Positions 18,243-26,756 of a stretch of DNA of 64,000 nucleotides are shown here, in pieces. Source of the stretch: Sulfuricaulis sp040901545 (GTDB lineage Bacteria; Pseudomonadota; Gammaproteobacteria; Acidiferrobacterales; Sulfurifustaceae); contig NZ_JBBDYL010000045.1 in assembly GCF_040901545.1 (NCBI RefSeq), positions 248,001 to 312,000 of the forward strand. Reading direction: 5' to 3'. The notes under the pieces are model-generated. The model saw only the letters and a program-made list of their open reading frames with translations, did not search any database and had not been told where the DNA came from. Position numbers and translations under genes: made by a program. Numbering within the stretch: the first letter of the stretch is position 1; each line of letters opens with the position of its first letter.

Positions 18243-19316
18243 TTAATGCGGAATGGCGTCAAGGATTTCCCGGCCGTCGTTGTCGTTGAACAAGCGGTAA
18301 ACCCGCCACACGTCCTCGGCACTTTTCCGGCAAGCGCCATAGCGAAACGGCATGTTGCTTCCCGCCAGGGCAAAACGCAAATCGTTAAACCAGACACACA
18401 GATCGTCCTTGGCGCGATCCACGCGATACAGCGCTGGGTACAGGGCAAATTGCCGGTAGGCCGCGAGGGCCTGCGAGTACCAAACCTGTTCCGCCAGCGA
18501 CGACTCGCCAGTGGAACCGAAGCGCGGAACACGCGTCCACAACGCCTCGCGCGGGGGATAATACGAGGCGTATACCTGCCATAGCCAATTCGCGTCTTCA
18601 GGGGGGAAATCCGGAATGTCATCGCGCCAGAGACTCACGTAACTCATGTGATAAACATTTTTCCCGGGAATGACGATCATCCAGTGGAACGGTGAAAAGG
18701 GTTGGGGAATGGCTTCGACGGCAGTGTCTTCGAGCTGATGCCGGGCGGCGTAAGCCTCGCCTACCGCGACGGCGCGCTGGTGCTGGATGCCCTGGAAACC
18801 CACGTAGGTGGCGAGCACAGCCAGGCCGATGATCGCGGGCATGCGCGTCAGATTCCAAATAACCGCCGCGACGAGCCCGGCCACGATAATCATCGTGAAA
18901 TACGGATCAATGATGAAGGTCGTCGGTATCTGCGCCCGCCAGGTGGAGAACGGCGCGAAGATCATCGTGCCGAAAGCCGTGAACACGTCGCCCAGGATAT
19001 GAATGCCGATACCCAGTGCCGCCACGCCCGCGAAGGCGCGCCAGGAATATTTTCCGCGCACCAGCAGCATGAACAGCAGCGACAGTCCGAGCGCCCACAG
19101 CGGCAACAGGATCACGGAGTGCGTGATGCCGCGGTGCATGGTGAGATAGGTCAAGGGATCGATTAAACGTGTAATGAAATCGCTGTCCGGAAACGCCGCG
19201 GCCCAGAAACCGACCCACATGCGCATACGCCGCGGCAGCTGATCCGGCCGCGGATTTTTCGGTTCCGTCGCGCGCGCCAGCAAGGCGCCGGAAAGGGCAT
19301 GGGTTAAAGTATCCAT
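18243..19316 (-). CDS. Membrane-bound metal-dependent hydrolase (YdjM/YfhO-type family)
   Basis: Product of 357 residues belonging to the family of putative membrane metal-dependent hydrolases. It begins MDTLTHALSGALLARA, the conserved DTLTHAL motif, and has FPDSDF and HRGITHSV, all of which place metal-ligand residues near the membrane surface. Five or so membrane helices occupy the first 200 residues, and the soluble C-terminal 150 residues are poorly conserved. No substrate is known for the family. It lies convergent to priA with about 75 bases between. Confidence 0.82.
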   Translation of the reverse strand: MDTLTHALSGALLARATEPKNPRPDQLPRRMRMWVGFWAAAFPDSDFITRLIDPLTYLTMHRGITHSVILLPLWALGLSLLFMLLVRGKYSWRAFAGVAALGIGIHILGDVFTAFGTMIFAPFSTWRAQIPTTFIIDPYFTMIIVAGLVAAVIWNLTRMPAIIGLAVLATYVGFQGIQHQRAVAVGEAYAARHQLEDTAVEAIPQPFSPFHWMIVIPGKNVYHMSYVSLWRDDIPDFPPEDANWLWQVYASYYPPREALWTRVPRFGSTGESSLAEQVWYSQALAAYRQFALYPALYRVDRAKDDLCVWFNDLRFALAGSNMPFRYGACRKSAEDVWRVYRLFNDNDGREILDAIPH

Positions 19317-19475
19317 AAAGGATTTGGAACGCTCTGTAGGAAGCTAGTTTAGCACCGGTTATCAGGCCAAATCAGTCCACCCGCCGCCTCGCCTTTCATA
19401 TATTTGGTACGGCGATGGAATTTCAAGCAAGGTAAGCGCCATCAAGGTGAAAAATCAATAATGTTTGTCAAGCAA

Positions 19476-19895
19476 TCAAAACGGCTTGACCACGGTCAGA
19501 ATCACGATGGCGATGAGGATTATTGTGGGCATTTCATTGACCCAGCGGTAATAAACATGACCGTGGCGGTTGCGGTCGTATTTGAAATCGATCAGCAACT
19601 TGCCGCAGTAGATATGGTAAGCAATGAGTGCGAACACCAGCGCCAGCTTGATGTCAAGCCACGTTCCGGAAAATCCGTAACCGAGCCACAGCCACACGCC
19701 GAACAAGATCGTCAATACGCCACCGGGCGTCATGATGCCGAAGAAGAGTTTGCGCTCCATCACCTTGAAGCGCTCGATGCCTTCGCGGTCGCTGGCGGCA
19801 GCCATGCTGTGATACACAAACAGACGCGGTAAATAGAACAGCCCGGCAAACCAGGTAACGAGAAAAATGATATGCAGTGACTTGACCCAGAGCAT
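19476..19895 (-). CDS. hemJ: Protoporphyrinogen oxidase HemJ (CopD-like membrane protein)
   Basis: Oxidises protoporphyrinogen IX to protoporphyrin IX in haem synthesis. The 139-residue protein has four membrane helices and the family hallmarks: LWVKSLHIIFLVTWFAGLFYLPRLFVYH at the N terminus with conserved histidine, a MERKLF segment, and WLDIKL later. The length fits HemJ exactly. It starts 12 bases after the end of mgtE on the same strand, so it probably belongs to that transcript. hemW, another haem-related gene, lies 3 kb upstream on the same strand. Confidence 0.88.
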   Translation of the reverse strand: MLWVKSLHIIFLVTWFAGLFYLPRLFVYHSMAAASDREGIERFKVMERKLFFGIMTPGGVLTILFGVWLWLGYGFSGTWLDIKLALVFALIAYHIYCGKLLIDFKYDRNRHGHVYYRWVNEMPTIILIAIVILTVVKPF

Positions 19896-19907
19896 GTTAT
19901 GGGTCGT

Positions 19908-21215
19908 TTATAACATCTGCGCCAGCAGCGTGGCGATCCCGAGAAAAGAGAGAAATCCCACGACGTCGGTCACGGTCGTGAGCACGATGGACGAGGATTG
20001 CGCCGGGTCCTGGCCCATGCGCGTGAGCGCGATGGGGATAATCGCGCCGGAGAATCCGGCGGCAGTCATCGACAACACCATCGATATGCCGATCACCAGC
20101 GAAAGTCCGAATGACTGACTCCAGAAAAATACCGCCACCCCCGTGGTCAGCGCGATGGCCAATCCGTTCAACAGGCCGACATTCACCTCCTTCCATACCA
20201 CGCGCATCCAGTGACGCGCGCCGATCTCACGCAGCGCCAGCCCGCGCATAGTCACGGCCAGCGCCTGCGCGCCGGCATTGCCCGACTGGCCGGCCACCAC
20301 CGGCATTAAAACCGCAAGTGCCGTGAACTTGGCGATGGTGCTCTCAAACAACCCGACCACGCTGGCGGCGAGAAAGGCCGTGAGCAGGTTGATCTGCAGC
20401 CAAGGCAGGCGTTTGATCACGGCGAACGGTACCTTGGACAGCGCGCGCTCGTCCTTGCTCGCGCCGACCATGGTCTGGATATCCAGGCTGGTTTCCTCCT
20501 GTAACGCCGTCAGCAGCCCGGCCTGGTGGATAACGCCCACCAGCCGGCCGTTGACGTCGATAACCGGCAGCACCGGCAGCTTGTATTGTTCCAGAATTTC
20601 AACCACTTCCTCGCGCGGCGTGAGATTCTGCACGGCGGATGCAATGCGTCGCGAGATGTCCGCGAGCCGCTGGTTCGGATCCGCCAGCGCCAGATCCTGC
20701 ATTTCAACGCGACCGCTCAGGCGACCTTCCTCGTCGGTCACGTAGATCTCGCGCAACGCGCGGGCCTTGCTGCGGCGCAGTCGCGTGAGTGCTTCGCGCG
20801 CCCCCATGTCGGCGCGAAAAGCGATCACGCGCGGATCCATGAGTTGCCCGGCGGAATCCGGCGGGTAATGCATGAGCTCGTCAAGCTCCTTGGCGATTTC
20901 GGGATGGAGTGGCGCCATGTATTGTGCGCGGATTTCCGGATCGATCCGGTTCAGCAGCGTGGCGGATGACGCGGGATCGAGTTCCGAAAAGAGGGCGCTG
21001 CGCAGCTTGTCGGACACCGCCGCGAGCAGACGTTCCTCCGTGTCCTGGGAGAGGTGCTGCCAGACTGGCACGATGACGTACACCGGTTGCTGGGCGAGCA
21101 CTTCAGCCGCTTTCGTGGTGGGCAGTGCTTCCAGGTGCCGGGCCGCCTCGCGCGGGTAGTCGGTGAGAAATCGCCGGTTCAGGGCGTCAATGGCCGCTAG
21201 CGCCTCAGCGGGCAT
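19908..21215 (-). CDS. mgtE: Magnesium transporter MgtE
   Basis: Gated magnesium channel. From ATG 21215 the product has 435 residues: an N domain of helical superhelix repeats (about 1-125), a CBS pair (about 130-250), and five membrane helices from about 280. The conserved pore region includes PVVAGQSGNAGAQALAVTMRGLALRE, and the last helices carry the family acidic positions. The open frame extends about 70 codons upstream, but that part lies inside the previous gene and has no family resemblance. The start overlaps the stop of the upstream MgtE-N/CBS gene by 11 bases, suggesting translational coupling. Confidence 0.9.
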   Translation of the reverse strand: MPAEALAAIDALNRRFLTDYPREAARHLEALPTTKAAEVLAQQPVYVIVPVWQHLSQDTEERLLAAVSDKLRSALFSELDPASSATLLNRIDPEIRAQYMAPLHPEIAKELDELMHYPPDSAGQLMDPRVIAFRADMGAREALTRLRRSKARALREIYVTDEEGRLSGRVEMQDLALADPNQRLADISRRIASAVQNLTPREEVVEILEQYKLPVLPVIDVNGRLVGVIHQAGLLTALQEETSLDIQTMVGASKDERALSKVPFAVIKRLPWLQINLLTAFLAASVVGLFESTIAKFTALAVLMPVVAGQSGNAGAQALAVTMRGLALREIGARHWMRVVWKEVNVGLLNGLAIALTTGVAVFFWSQSFGLSLVIGISMVLSMTAAGFSGAIIPIALTRMGQDPAQSSSIVLTTVTDVVGFLSFLGIATLLAQML

Positions 21216-22059
21216 GCCGATTCGCCTCGGTCGTGGTCGGTGAGGGCAGCAGTGTGATAAGCGCCTGCAGTAATTCCGCGAACACGCGCCAATAGGCGCG
21301 TGCCAGCAACGCGAGCCCTTCCGTAGATGCGGCCGCCGCCTCGCCCGGGAGCGGTTGCTTGAGAGCGCGGCAGAGTACCGGGTATTCCAGCGCCCCGATG
21401 AAGCGCTCCGGCCGTTCAACGACCGGCAGGGCATGGAATTCTTGCCAGCCTTCGCTTTCGAACGCCGCCGCGAGCGACGCGCGCGCGCTCAGGTGGTGGC
21501 GCGTCGACCGCATCAGTTGTTCCACAGTGATACCGCGCCTGGCACGCAGCAGATCTACCAACTCCACCATTCCCAGGAGACGTTGATGGGCGTTGACGAT
21601 ATAAATATATGTTTCATGCGACTCGGAAGATTGCCGCAGCCGTTCGAGCACGTCGCCGACCGGCGTGTCCGGGGTGACGGCCAGGGAATGCGGGTTGATC
21701 CAGGCACCGACGGTGTCTTCCGGATAGGTGAGCAGCAGGCGGAAAGCGAGCGCCGAGGCCGTGGGCAACTGGGTGACCAGCTGATCGCGGCGCGTCAGGC
21801 CGACATAGCGCAAGATTGCGGTTCCCGTCTGGGCATCCAGATCGCGGATCATGCCGGCGGCGACTTCGTTGTCGAGCTGCTCCAGGCACCGCGCGGCGGC
21901 AGTCGGCAACATGTGGCGCAGCACCGGCGCCCCAAGCCGCGCCGGAAGCAACGCGAGAAAGGCCGCGGCATCGGCCACCGGCAGACGCTCCAACACCCGC
22001 GCCGCATCGCCCGGATGGGTCTCGGCGAACGCCAGTGACAACTCACGCGTTCGTGCCAT
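21205..22059 (-). CDS. Soluble MgtE-like protein (N domain plus CBS pair, no membrane part)
   Basis: A 284-residue paralogue of the cytoplasmic half of MgtE. Residues about 1-115 form the MgtE N-type helical repeat (THPGDAARVLERLP..., LPTASALAFRLLLTYPEDTVGAWINP), followed by a CBS pair (about 116-245) with SHETYIYIVNAHQRLLGMVEL. It has no membrane segment. ATG 22059 is preferred because GGTGG lies eight bases upstream; an in-frame GTG at 22071 is possible. It overlaps the MscS-like gene before it and mgtE after it, so all three seem made together. A role as a Mg or nucleotide sensor that pairs with MgtE is inference. Confidence 0.75.
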   Translation of the reverse strand: MARTRELSLAFAETHPGDAARVLERLPVADAAAFLALLPARLGAPVLRHMLPTAAARCLEQLDNEVAAGMIRDLDAQTGTAILRYVGLTRRDQLVTQLPTASALAFRLLLTYPEDTVGAWINPHSLAVTPDTPVGDVLERLRQSSESHETYIYIVNAHQRLLGMVELVDLLRARRGITVEQLMRSTRHHLSARASLAAAFESEGWQEFHALPVVERPERFIGALEYPVLCRALKQPLPGEAAAASTEGLALLARAYWRVFAELLQALITLLPSPTTTEANRHAR

Positions 22060-22885
22060 GTTGGTTTCCACCCATCAATAGCACAATGGGCTCATCGTGG
22101 TAAATTTTGCCTGGCAGGTTGACGCGCCCGTCCGCGGTTTCGAGCACGATGGCGGTGGCGGTGAACTCCAGGATTCGCCCCTCGAATTGTCCCACGCGCA
22201 CGGTCTGGCCGGCGCGGTATAGCTGCCGCAGATAATGCGCGCCGATCAGATTGCTGACATACGTGCGCGCACCGAGGCTTAACGCCAGCGCCAGCCCGCC
22301 GAGCAAGGTACTGGCCAGCACCGTGACCATGATGACCAGGAACGTGACCTTGATGCCGATCTGGTCGGCGCCGATCACCACGGCCGTGACCAGAATCACG
22401 AGTTGCGCGACGCGGCCCAGCAGCACGCGTTGGCTGTCGGCCACCGGCGCGGTGGTGGCGACAACATCGCGCACCAGCGCACTCAACAGAAAACCGGCGA
22501 GCACGATCAGACCGCCGGTGAGCAAAATAGGCAGGTAATCGACGACGCGATTGAGCCAGCCCAGGAAGGCATCGAGTCCCAGCACCTGGGTGGCGGCAGT
22601 GAGGAAAAACAGGACCACGACCCAGAATACGATGCTACCCAGCACTTCGGCCGACGCCGACAGAATGCCGGGCCGGTCGGCGTTCCGCGACGACAGGCGG
22701 CGGATGGCGCGATCCAGGAGATGAATCAGGCGCACCGCCCCCGCGCGCAGGAGTCGGGCGAGCAGCCAGCCGACGAGTAGCAACAACAATGCCCCGATCA
22801 GGTTGGGCAGGGTTTCGGCCGTGCGCTGCGCGAGACCGGTAAAGGCCTTTTCCAGCGCCGTGCTCCAATCAGAATTCGGGCCCAT
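22043..22885 (-). CDS. Mechanosensitive ion channel family protein (MscS-like)
   Basis: Inner-membrane protein of 280 residues with about five hydrophobic helices (near 28-46, 80-105, 117-140, 160-175 and 185-207) followed by a short beta-type MscS domain: RAGQTVRVGQFEGRILEFTATAIVLETADGRVNLPGK. The pore helix is Ala/Gly/Leu-rich (TLLGGLALALSLGA). It lacks the long C-terminal vestibule of E. coli MscS and is closer to the compact YnaI/MscMJ-like or Cyanobacterial forms. The ATG follows GAGGAG. It is the first gene of an overlapping cluster with two MgtE-type genes, hinting that it responds to ion or osmotic state. Confidence 0.82.
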   Translation of the reverse strand: MGPNSDWSTALEKAFTGLAQRTAETLPNLIGALLLLLVGWLLARLLRAGAVRLIHLLDRAIRRLSSRNADRPGILSASAEVLGSIVFWVVVLFFLTAATQVLGLDAFLGWLNRVVDYLPILLTGGLIVLAGFLLSALVRDVVATTAPVADSQRVLLGRVAQLVILVTAVVIGADQIGIKVTFLVIMVTVLASTLLGGLALALSLGARTYVSNLIGAHYLRQLYRAGQTVRVGQFEGRILEFTATAIVLETADGRVNLPGKIYHDEPIVLLMGGNQHGTNA

Positions 22886-23014
22886 CGTCGCTCCTCACGC
22901 GGGGGACGGCGGCCGTGAGCCGCTTGATCGTAAGCCTGGCCGCATGGTGTCGGTGCCGATCAAGGTAAGCGATCCGCCGTTACGGCGCAAGCGTAAGCAA
23001 CATCCGGACAACGG

Positions 23015-24160
23015 TTAAAAAAGCGCTACGAGGTCGTTAAGAAAACTCATGCCGGTGTCCGTCGGTCGCAGGGATGTCGCGTCCCAGGTGATGAGCCCCC
23101 GGTCTTCCGCCTCCTTCAAGGGCTTGGTGGCAACGGAAATCGGCAGGCCGGTTCGCTCCGCGAACAGGCGCGACGGAATACCGCGAGTGAGGCGCATGGC
23201 ATTCATCATGAATTCGGTTACGGTCTGTGCGTGCGTGAGTTTCTGCGCGCCACCGATACTCGCGGCCATGCCCGCGGTGCGCAGATACTCGTTGGGCTGT
23301 TTGACCTTCCACAGTCGCGTGATGCCGGTGCGATCGGTGATTTTGCCGTGCGCCCCGGCGCCGATCCCGAGGTAGTCGCCAAACTGCCAGTAATTCAAAT
23401 TGTGCCGGCACTCGTACCCTTCCCGGGCATAGGCTGAAACCTCATATTGGCGGTAGTCCGCGGCGGCCAGCTCAGCCAGCAATCGGGTCTGCATCTCCCA
23501 GATGACGTCGTCGTCCGGCAACACGGGCGGGCGTGCGTGGAACAGCGTGTTCGGTTCGAGGGTGAGTTGATAGACGGAAAGATGACCGGGATGGAATCCG
23601 GTTGCCGTTCGAATGTCGGCAAGCGACTCTTCGACGGTTTGCTGCGGCAAGCCAAACATGAGATCGAGATTGAAATTGTCAAAACCCGCCGCGTGCGCGG
23701 CCGCGGCGGCACGCAGCGCTTCCTCGCGGCCGTGAATCCGACCCAGCGCCTTCAGCTTTTCCGGATCGAAGCTCTGAATGCCGATGGACAGGCGGTTGAT
23801 CCCGGCCTGGCGGAATCCCTTGAAGCGTTCGAGCTCAACCGTTCCGGGATTGGCCTCGAGTGTGATTTCGATGTTCTGGTCCAGCGGCAAGCGCGCGCGA
23901 ATTCCCGATAGCAGACTATCGATGGATTCGGGTGCGAATAAACTGGGTGTCCCGCCACCGAGAAAAATGGAATAAACCAGCCGGCCCCACACCCGCGGCA
24001 GATCCTGCTCCAGATCGCGCAGCAACGCCGCGACATAGTCCGGTTCCGGAATTTTTTCACGCGCCTCATGCGAATTGAAATCGCAATACGGGCACTTGCG
24101 CACGCACCAGGGCAGGTGCACGTACAGCGACAACGGCGGGAGTGAGACGAAGTTCTGCAT
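23015..24160 (-). CDS. hemW: Haem chaperone HemW (radical SAM, HemN-like)
   Basis: Radical SAM protein that binds and delivers haem; formerly annotated as oxygen-independent coproporphyrinogen III oxidase. The 381-residue product starts MQNFVSLPPLSLYVHLPWC and holds the cluster motif CVRKCPYC (C-x3-C-x2-C), with SAM-binding features FLGGGTPSLF and EANPGTVE. The fourth cysteine found in true HemN (C-x2-C after the third) is absent, as expected for HemW. Start at 24160 is preferred over the longer open frame to 24208, whose extra residues are not conserved. In gammaproteobacteria it usually follows rdgB directly; here about 3 kb separates them. Confidence 0.9.
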   Translation of the reverse strand: MQNFVSLPPLSLYVHLPWCVRKCPYCDFNSHEAREKIPEPDYVAALLRDLEQDLPRVWGRLVYSIFLGGGTPSLFAPESIDSLLSGIRARLPLDQNIEITLEANPGTVELERFKGFRQAGINRLSIGIQSFDPEKLKALGRIHGREEALRAAAAAHAAGFDNFNLDLMFGLPQQTVEESLADIRTATGFHPGHLSVYQLTLEPNTLFHARPPVLPDDDVIWEMQTRLLAELAAADYRQYEVSAYAREGYECRHNLNYWQFGDYLGIGAGAHGKITDRTGITRLWKVKQPNEYLRTAGMAASIGGAQKLTHAQTVTEFMMNAMRLTRGIPSRLFAERTGLPISVATKPLKEAEDRGLITWDATSLRPTDTGMSFLNDLVALF

Positions 24161-24220
24161 GTACGGGTGAGAGGAAGAAGAACGACAAATTATACCACCG
24201 CGCGACATCTTCAGAACGAA

Positions 24221-25138
24221 TCAGGTACGTTGGCTGGGCGCCGCCAACGCCTGGGGGCGCGCGATGCTGACCAGCATTACGCCGAGTAGGATTACCACCG
24301 TGCCGGCCAGCTGATAACCGCCGAGTGTTTCCTGCAACACCAACCAGCCGAGCACCACGGCAACGAGCGGATTGATATAGGCATAGGTCCCGAGCGCGGC
24401 GGGGCTGACCTCGTGCAGCAGCCAGATGTAGGCCGCGTAGGCAATGCAGGACCCGAAGACGATCAGGAAAGCGAGCGCCGCCATGGCCTCCGCCGACCAG
24501 CTCCAGCGCGCGGTCTCGCCGAGGGGGAAGCCGATACCGCAGAAAACGAGACCCGCAAACAGTGACTGCATGGCCGCCACCATGAGCGGTGCTGTGGTCA
24601 GCCGACCGCGCTTGGCAATCATGGAACCGGCGGCCCACAAGGGGCACGCCGCGAAAACCGCGAGTTGCGCCCCGAAATGTTCCAGCGAAAATCCCCGCTC
24701 CGGCAGCATCAGCATGGCGACGCCGAAAAAGCCGACGGTCAAACCGAGCACAGTGCGCGGCCCCAGTTTCTGGCCGGCAGAACCGAGCGTGCCGAAGCCG
24801 GCCAGCCACAGCGCCACGGTCGCGACGATCAGCGCCGCCTGGTTGGACGGCACCCATTGTTCGCCCCACACCACGAGTCCATTCGCCCCGACCAGCATGA
24901 ACATTGCGGTGATTACTATCGTGCGCCATTCGCGCAGGTGGGTTGGAAATTTATGCCCGCTCAGCCGCGCGTACAGTGCCAGCAGGATACCGGCGACGAC
25001 GAACCGCGCCCCGGCAAACAATGCAGGGGGTAATTGCTGTACGCCCACGCGGATCGCGAGATAGGTCGAGCCCCAGATGATATACACCGCGGCGAAGGCG
25101 ATGATGACCTTGGAGCGCCAGGCGGCGTGGTGTTCCAT
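24221..25138 (-). CDS. EamA/DMT family exporter (YedA-like)
   Basis: Inner-membrane transporter of 305 residues with ten predicted helices in two EamA repeats. The N-terminal motif YIIWGSTYLAIRVGV is diagnostic of the YedA/RhaT-type drug/metabolite transporters, and the second repeat holds YINPLVAVVLGW with the family ProLVA turn. The substrate cannot be told from sequence; amino acids or purine-type metabolites are typical. It lies between hemW and the lower-GC HxlR/globin island, with the attC-like hairpin 90 bases beyond its start. Confidence 0.86.
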   Translation of the reverse strand: MEHHAAWRSKVIIAFAAVYIIWGSTYLAIRVGVQQLPPALFAGARFVVAGILLALYARLSGHKFPTHLREWRTIVITAMFMLVGANGLVVWGEQWVPSNQAALIVATVALWLAGFGTLGSAGQKLGPRTVLGLTVGFFGVAMLMLPERGFSLEHFGAQLAVFAACPLWAAGSMIAKRGRLTTAPLMVAAMQSLFAGLVFCGIGFPLGETARWSWSAEAMAALAFLIVFGSCIAYAAYIWLLHEVSPAALGTYAYINPLVAVVLGWLVLQETLGGYQLAGTVVILLGVMLVSIARPQALAAPSQRT

Positions 25139-25227
25139 TTTGTTATTTTACTTTTTCTGGACCGCCTGTGTGTTTACTTGTGTTTGCCCGCATGGCCTGG
25201 ATTGAAACAGAGGAGAACTTAAAAAAA

Positions 25228-25297
25228 GCCTAATGCCCAGCATCAGCAGCGCCGCTTTTTGGCGTCTGCTGGATGCGATTGTTATGTGGTGTTAGGT
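25228..25297 (-). repeat. attC-like recombination site (integron cassette hairpin)
   Basis: Read on the minus strand, the element begins ACCTAAC, an exact RYYYAAC R' box, and ends ATTAGGC, one base from the R'' consensus GTTRRRY. Between them a stem GCATC/GATGC, AGCAG/CTGCT, CGCC/GGCG (plus-strand arms 25240-25253 and 25261-25276) has two unpaired bases on one arm only (25265 and 25271), the arrangement that gives attC sites their strand polarity. The total of 70 bases is in the normal size range. It lies 35 bases after the stop of the HxlR gene, where a cassette attC would be. No integrase or second site was found. Confidence 0.55.
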
Positions 25298-25331
25298 ACG
25301 GTCACTTTTGCTGAGACATATTCCAGTATGT

Positions 25332-26039
25332 TCAGCTAGAATTCCAATCCAATTTAGGTAATTCAACTAGAGCGCCGAGCTTTGACAATGGGCTTGAACG
25401 CAGCCAATCTTGAAGCTTATTGGTAAGTTTTGGGTCGCCCATCACTTTAATATCACCTTTTCTTACTGCGTCACGAAAGCGTTGTTGGCAAATCCAAATC
25501 TCTGTCATCGTTTTCAACGAGCACTTGATCACAATATCGACATCATAGCCGTGATCATCTAAGCATAAGTCAATTTCGCCCTTCTCAGAGACTAACCACC
25601 AATCTCGCGCCCCTTTTGGTGCATCGGGGTATTCAAACTTTACAACGATACGATGGTTTGGAAAAATTGCCGGATCCACGCTCCGACGCATATCCCACAT
25701 CAATAAGCCAGCATCTAAATCTCCTTTGTTTAAATTGGAGCGAGCCCAGCGATGACCCCATGCGCCAAGTAGCTCTATAACTGGGCGTAACTCTAATCCC
25801 GCAGACGCCAGGCTGTAGGTATAGTTTCCTTTGCTCCCACAGAGGTCTATTACCCCAGCCTCTACCAATTGTTTAAGACGCGAAGATAATAATGTCGGTG
25901 ACATCAAGGGGACACCTTTTTGCAGCTCATTGAACCGCGTACTTCCCGCGAGTAATTCACGCACGATTATTAAGGTCCAGCGCTCGCACAATAATTGAGC
26001 AGCTTGTGCCAGAGGACAGAATTGGCCATAAGTCTTCAT
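25332..26039 (-). CDS. HxlR family transcriptional regulator with C-terminal sterol-carrier-like domain
   Basis: Probable repressor or redox-type regulator of 235 residues. Residues 1-95 are a winged-helix HxlR domain beginning MKTYGQFCPLAQAAQLLCERW, with ELLAGSTRFNELQKGVPLMSPTLLSSRLK as the recognition region. The C-terminal 120 residues (DWWLVSEKGEIDLCLDD... onward) resemble the SCP2-like tail seen in a subset of HxlR regulators. Cys8 lies in the position used for redox sensing in some relatives. The start at 26039 fits the family; the frame is open for 28 more codons. Its base composition is clearly lower in GC than the neighbours. It is divergent from the globin gene behind duplicated promoter DNA. 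Confidence 0.83.
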   Translation of the reverse strand: MKTYGQFCPLAQAAQLLCERWTLIIVRELLAGSTRFNELQKGVPLMSPTLLSSRLKQLVEAGVIDLCGSKGNYTYSLASAGLELRPVIELLGAWGHRWARSNLNKGDLDAGLLMWDMRRSVDPAIFPNHRIVVKFEYPDAPKGARDWWLVSEKGEIDLCLDDHGYDVDIVIKCSLKTMTEIWICQQRFRDAVRKGDIKVMGDPKLTNKLQDWLRSSPLSKLGALVELPKLDWNSS

Positions 26040-26060
26040 TTTGCACCTTCCCAAGTGGAG

Positions 26061-26229
26061 TCGAGGTGATATTGGAATGTAGTGATCACTACAGATTCTG
26101 TACTTAACGGTATCTACGTCCAATGCTAGGTTGCATGTGTATCCAGTAACTTATCGAGGTGTTATTGGGACGTTGAGACCACTACAGATTCTGTACTGCA
26201 CAATTTCCCATTCCGATGCTAGGTTGCAT
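26061..26229. repeat. Tandem duplication, 93-bp period, in the HxlR/globin divergent promoter region
   Basis: Two direct copies begin at 26061 and 26154. In the same register both contain TCGAGGT, the 17-base identical ACTACAGATTCTGTACT (26088-26104 and 26181-26197) and ATGCTAGGTTGCAT (26123-26136 and 26216-26229). There is no insertion or deletion between copies. Copy 1 also contains the perfect palindrome GTAGTGATCACTAC at 26079-26092, which is degenerate in copy 2. The position, between a regulator and its divergent neighbour, suggests duplicated operators. Confidence 0.8.
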
Positions 26230-26289
26230 CTGCTTCAATATTCCAACAGAGTATAGAAATTATTATTTTTTACAAATTGGAGAGGTATT

Positions 26290-26649
26290 ATGAGCGAATC
26301 ACTCTATACAAGGCTGGGTGGCACTGAAGGTATCGTCAAAATAGCGAATGATGTCGTCGATAATCATTTATTGAACAAGACTATTGCTGCACGATTTTCT
26401 AAGAGCGATATACCCAAACTAAAGAATGCAGCCGCCACATTTTTTATTTCGGGAACGGGCGGTCCCGATGTTTATAAGGGTAAGGATATGTTAGCAGCAC
26501 ATAAAGGGATGAATATCGCCGCCACGGAATTTATGGCGGTCCTGGATGATGCTTTGTCAGCTTTGGAGAAAAACAACATCGGTCAACGCGAACAAGAAGA
26601 AGTTTTATTTGTGCTCTACAGTATGCGGTCTCATATTATGCTCGTTTGA
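26290..26649 (+). CDS. Group 1 truncated haemoglobin
   Basis: Small haem protein of 119 residues; the family binds oxygen or detoxifies nitric oxide. It opens with SLYTRLGGTEGIVKIANDVVD, the typical N group 1 signature, has the FFxxGTGGPDVYKGKDM segment and a histidine in AAHKGMNI where the proximal haem ligand belongs. The ribosome binding site GGAG lies just ahead of the ATG. Base composition is unlike the surrounding GC-rich genes and matches the HxlR gene, which is divergent, so the pair probably arrived together. Control by that HxlR protein, perhaps in response to reactive nitrogen, is inference. Confidence 0.9.
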   Translation: MSESLYTRLGGTEGIVKIANDVVDNHLLNKTIAARFSKSDIPKLKNAAATFFISGTGGPDVYKGKDMLAAHKGMNIAATEFMAVLDDALSALEKNNIGQREQEEVLFVLYSMRSHIMLV

Positions 26650-26670
26650 ATAAGCTAGTCTAAATTATTC

Positions 26671-26704
26671 AACCATTTCTGAAGAGATCTCTTCAGAAAT
26701 GGTT
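26671..26704. repeat. Perfect 34-base palindrome downstream of the globin gene
   Basis: AACCATTTCTGAAGAGA is followed at once by its exact reverse complement, giving a 17-bp stem with no loop. It ends 55 bases after the globin stop. There is no T run after it, so it is an atypical terminator; it may be a protein-binding site or a boundary mark of the transferred segment. Confidence 0.7.
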
Positions 26705-26756
26705 CCTAACTATAAATTCGATTTCAAAACCACCGTATAACTTCGGCATGGTTGTG

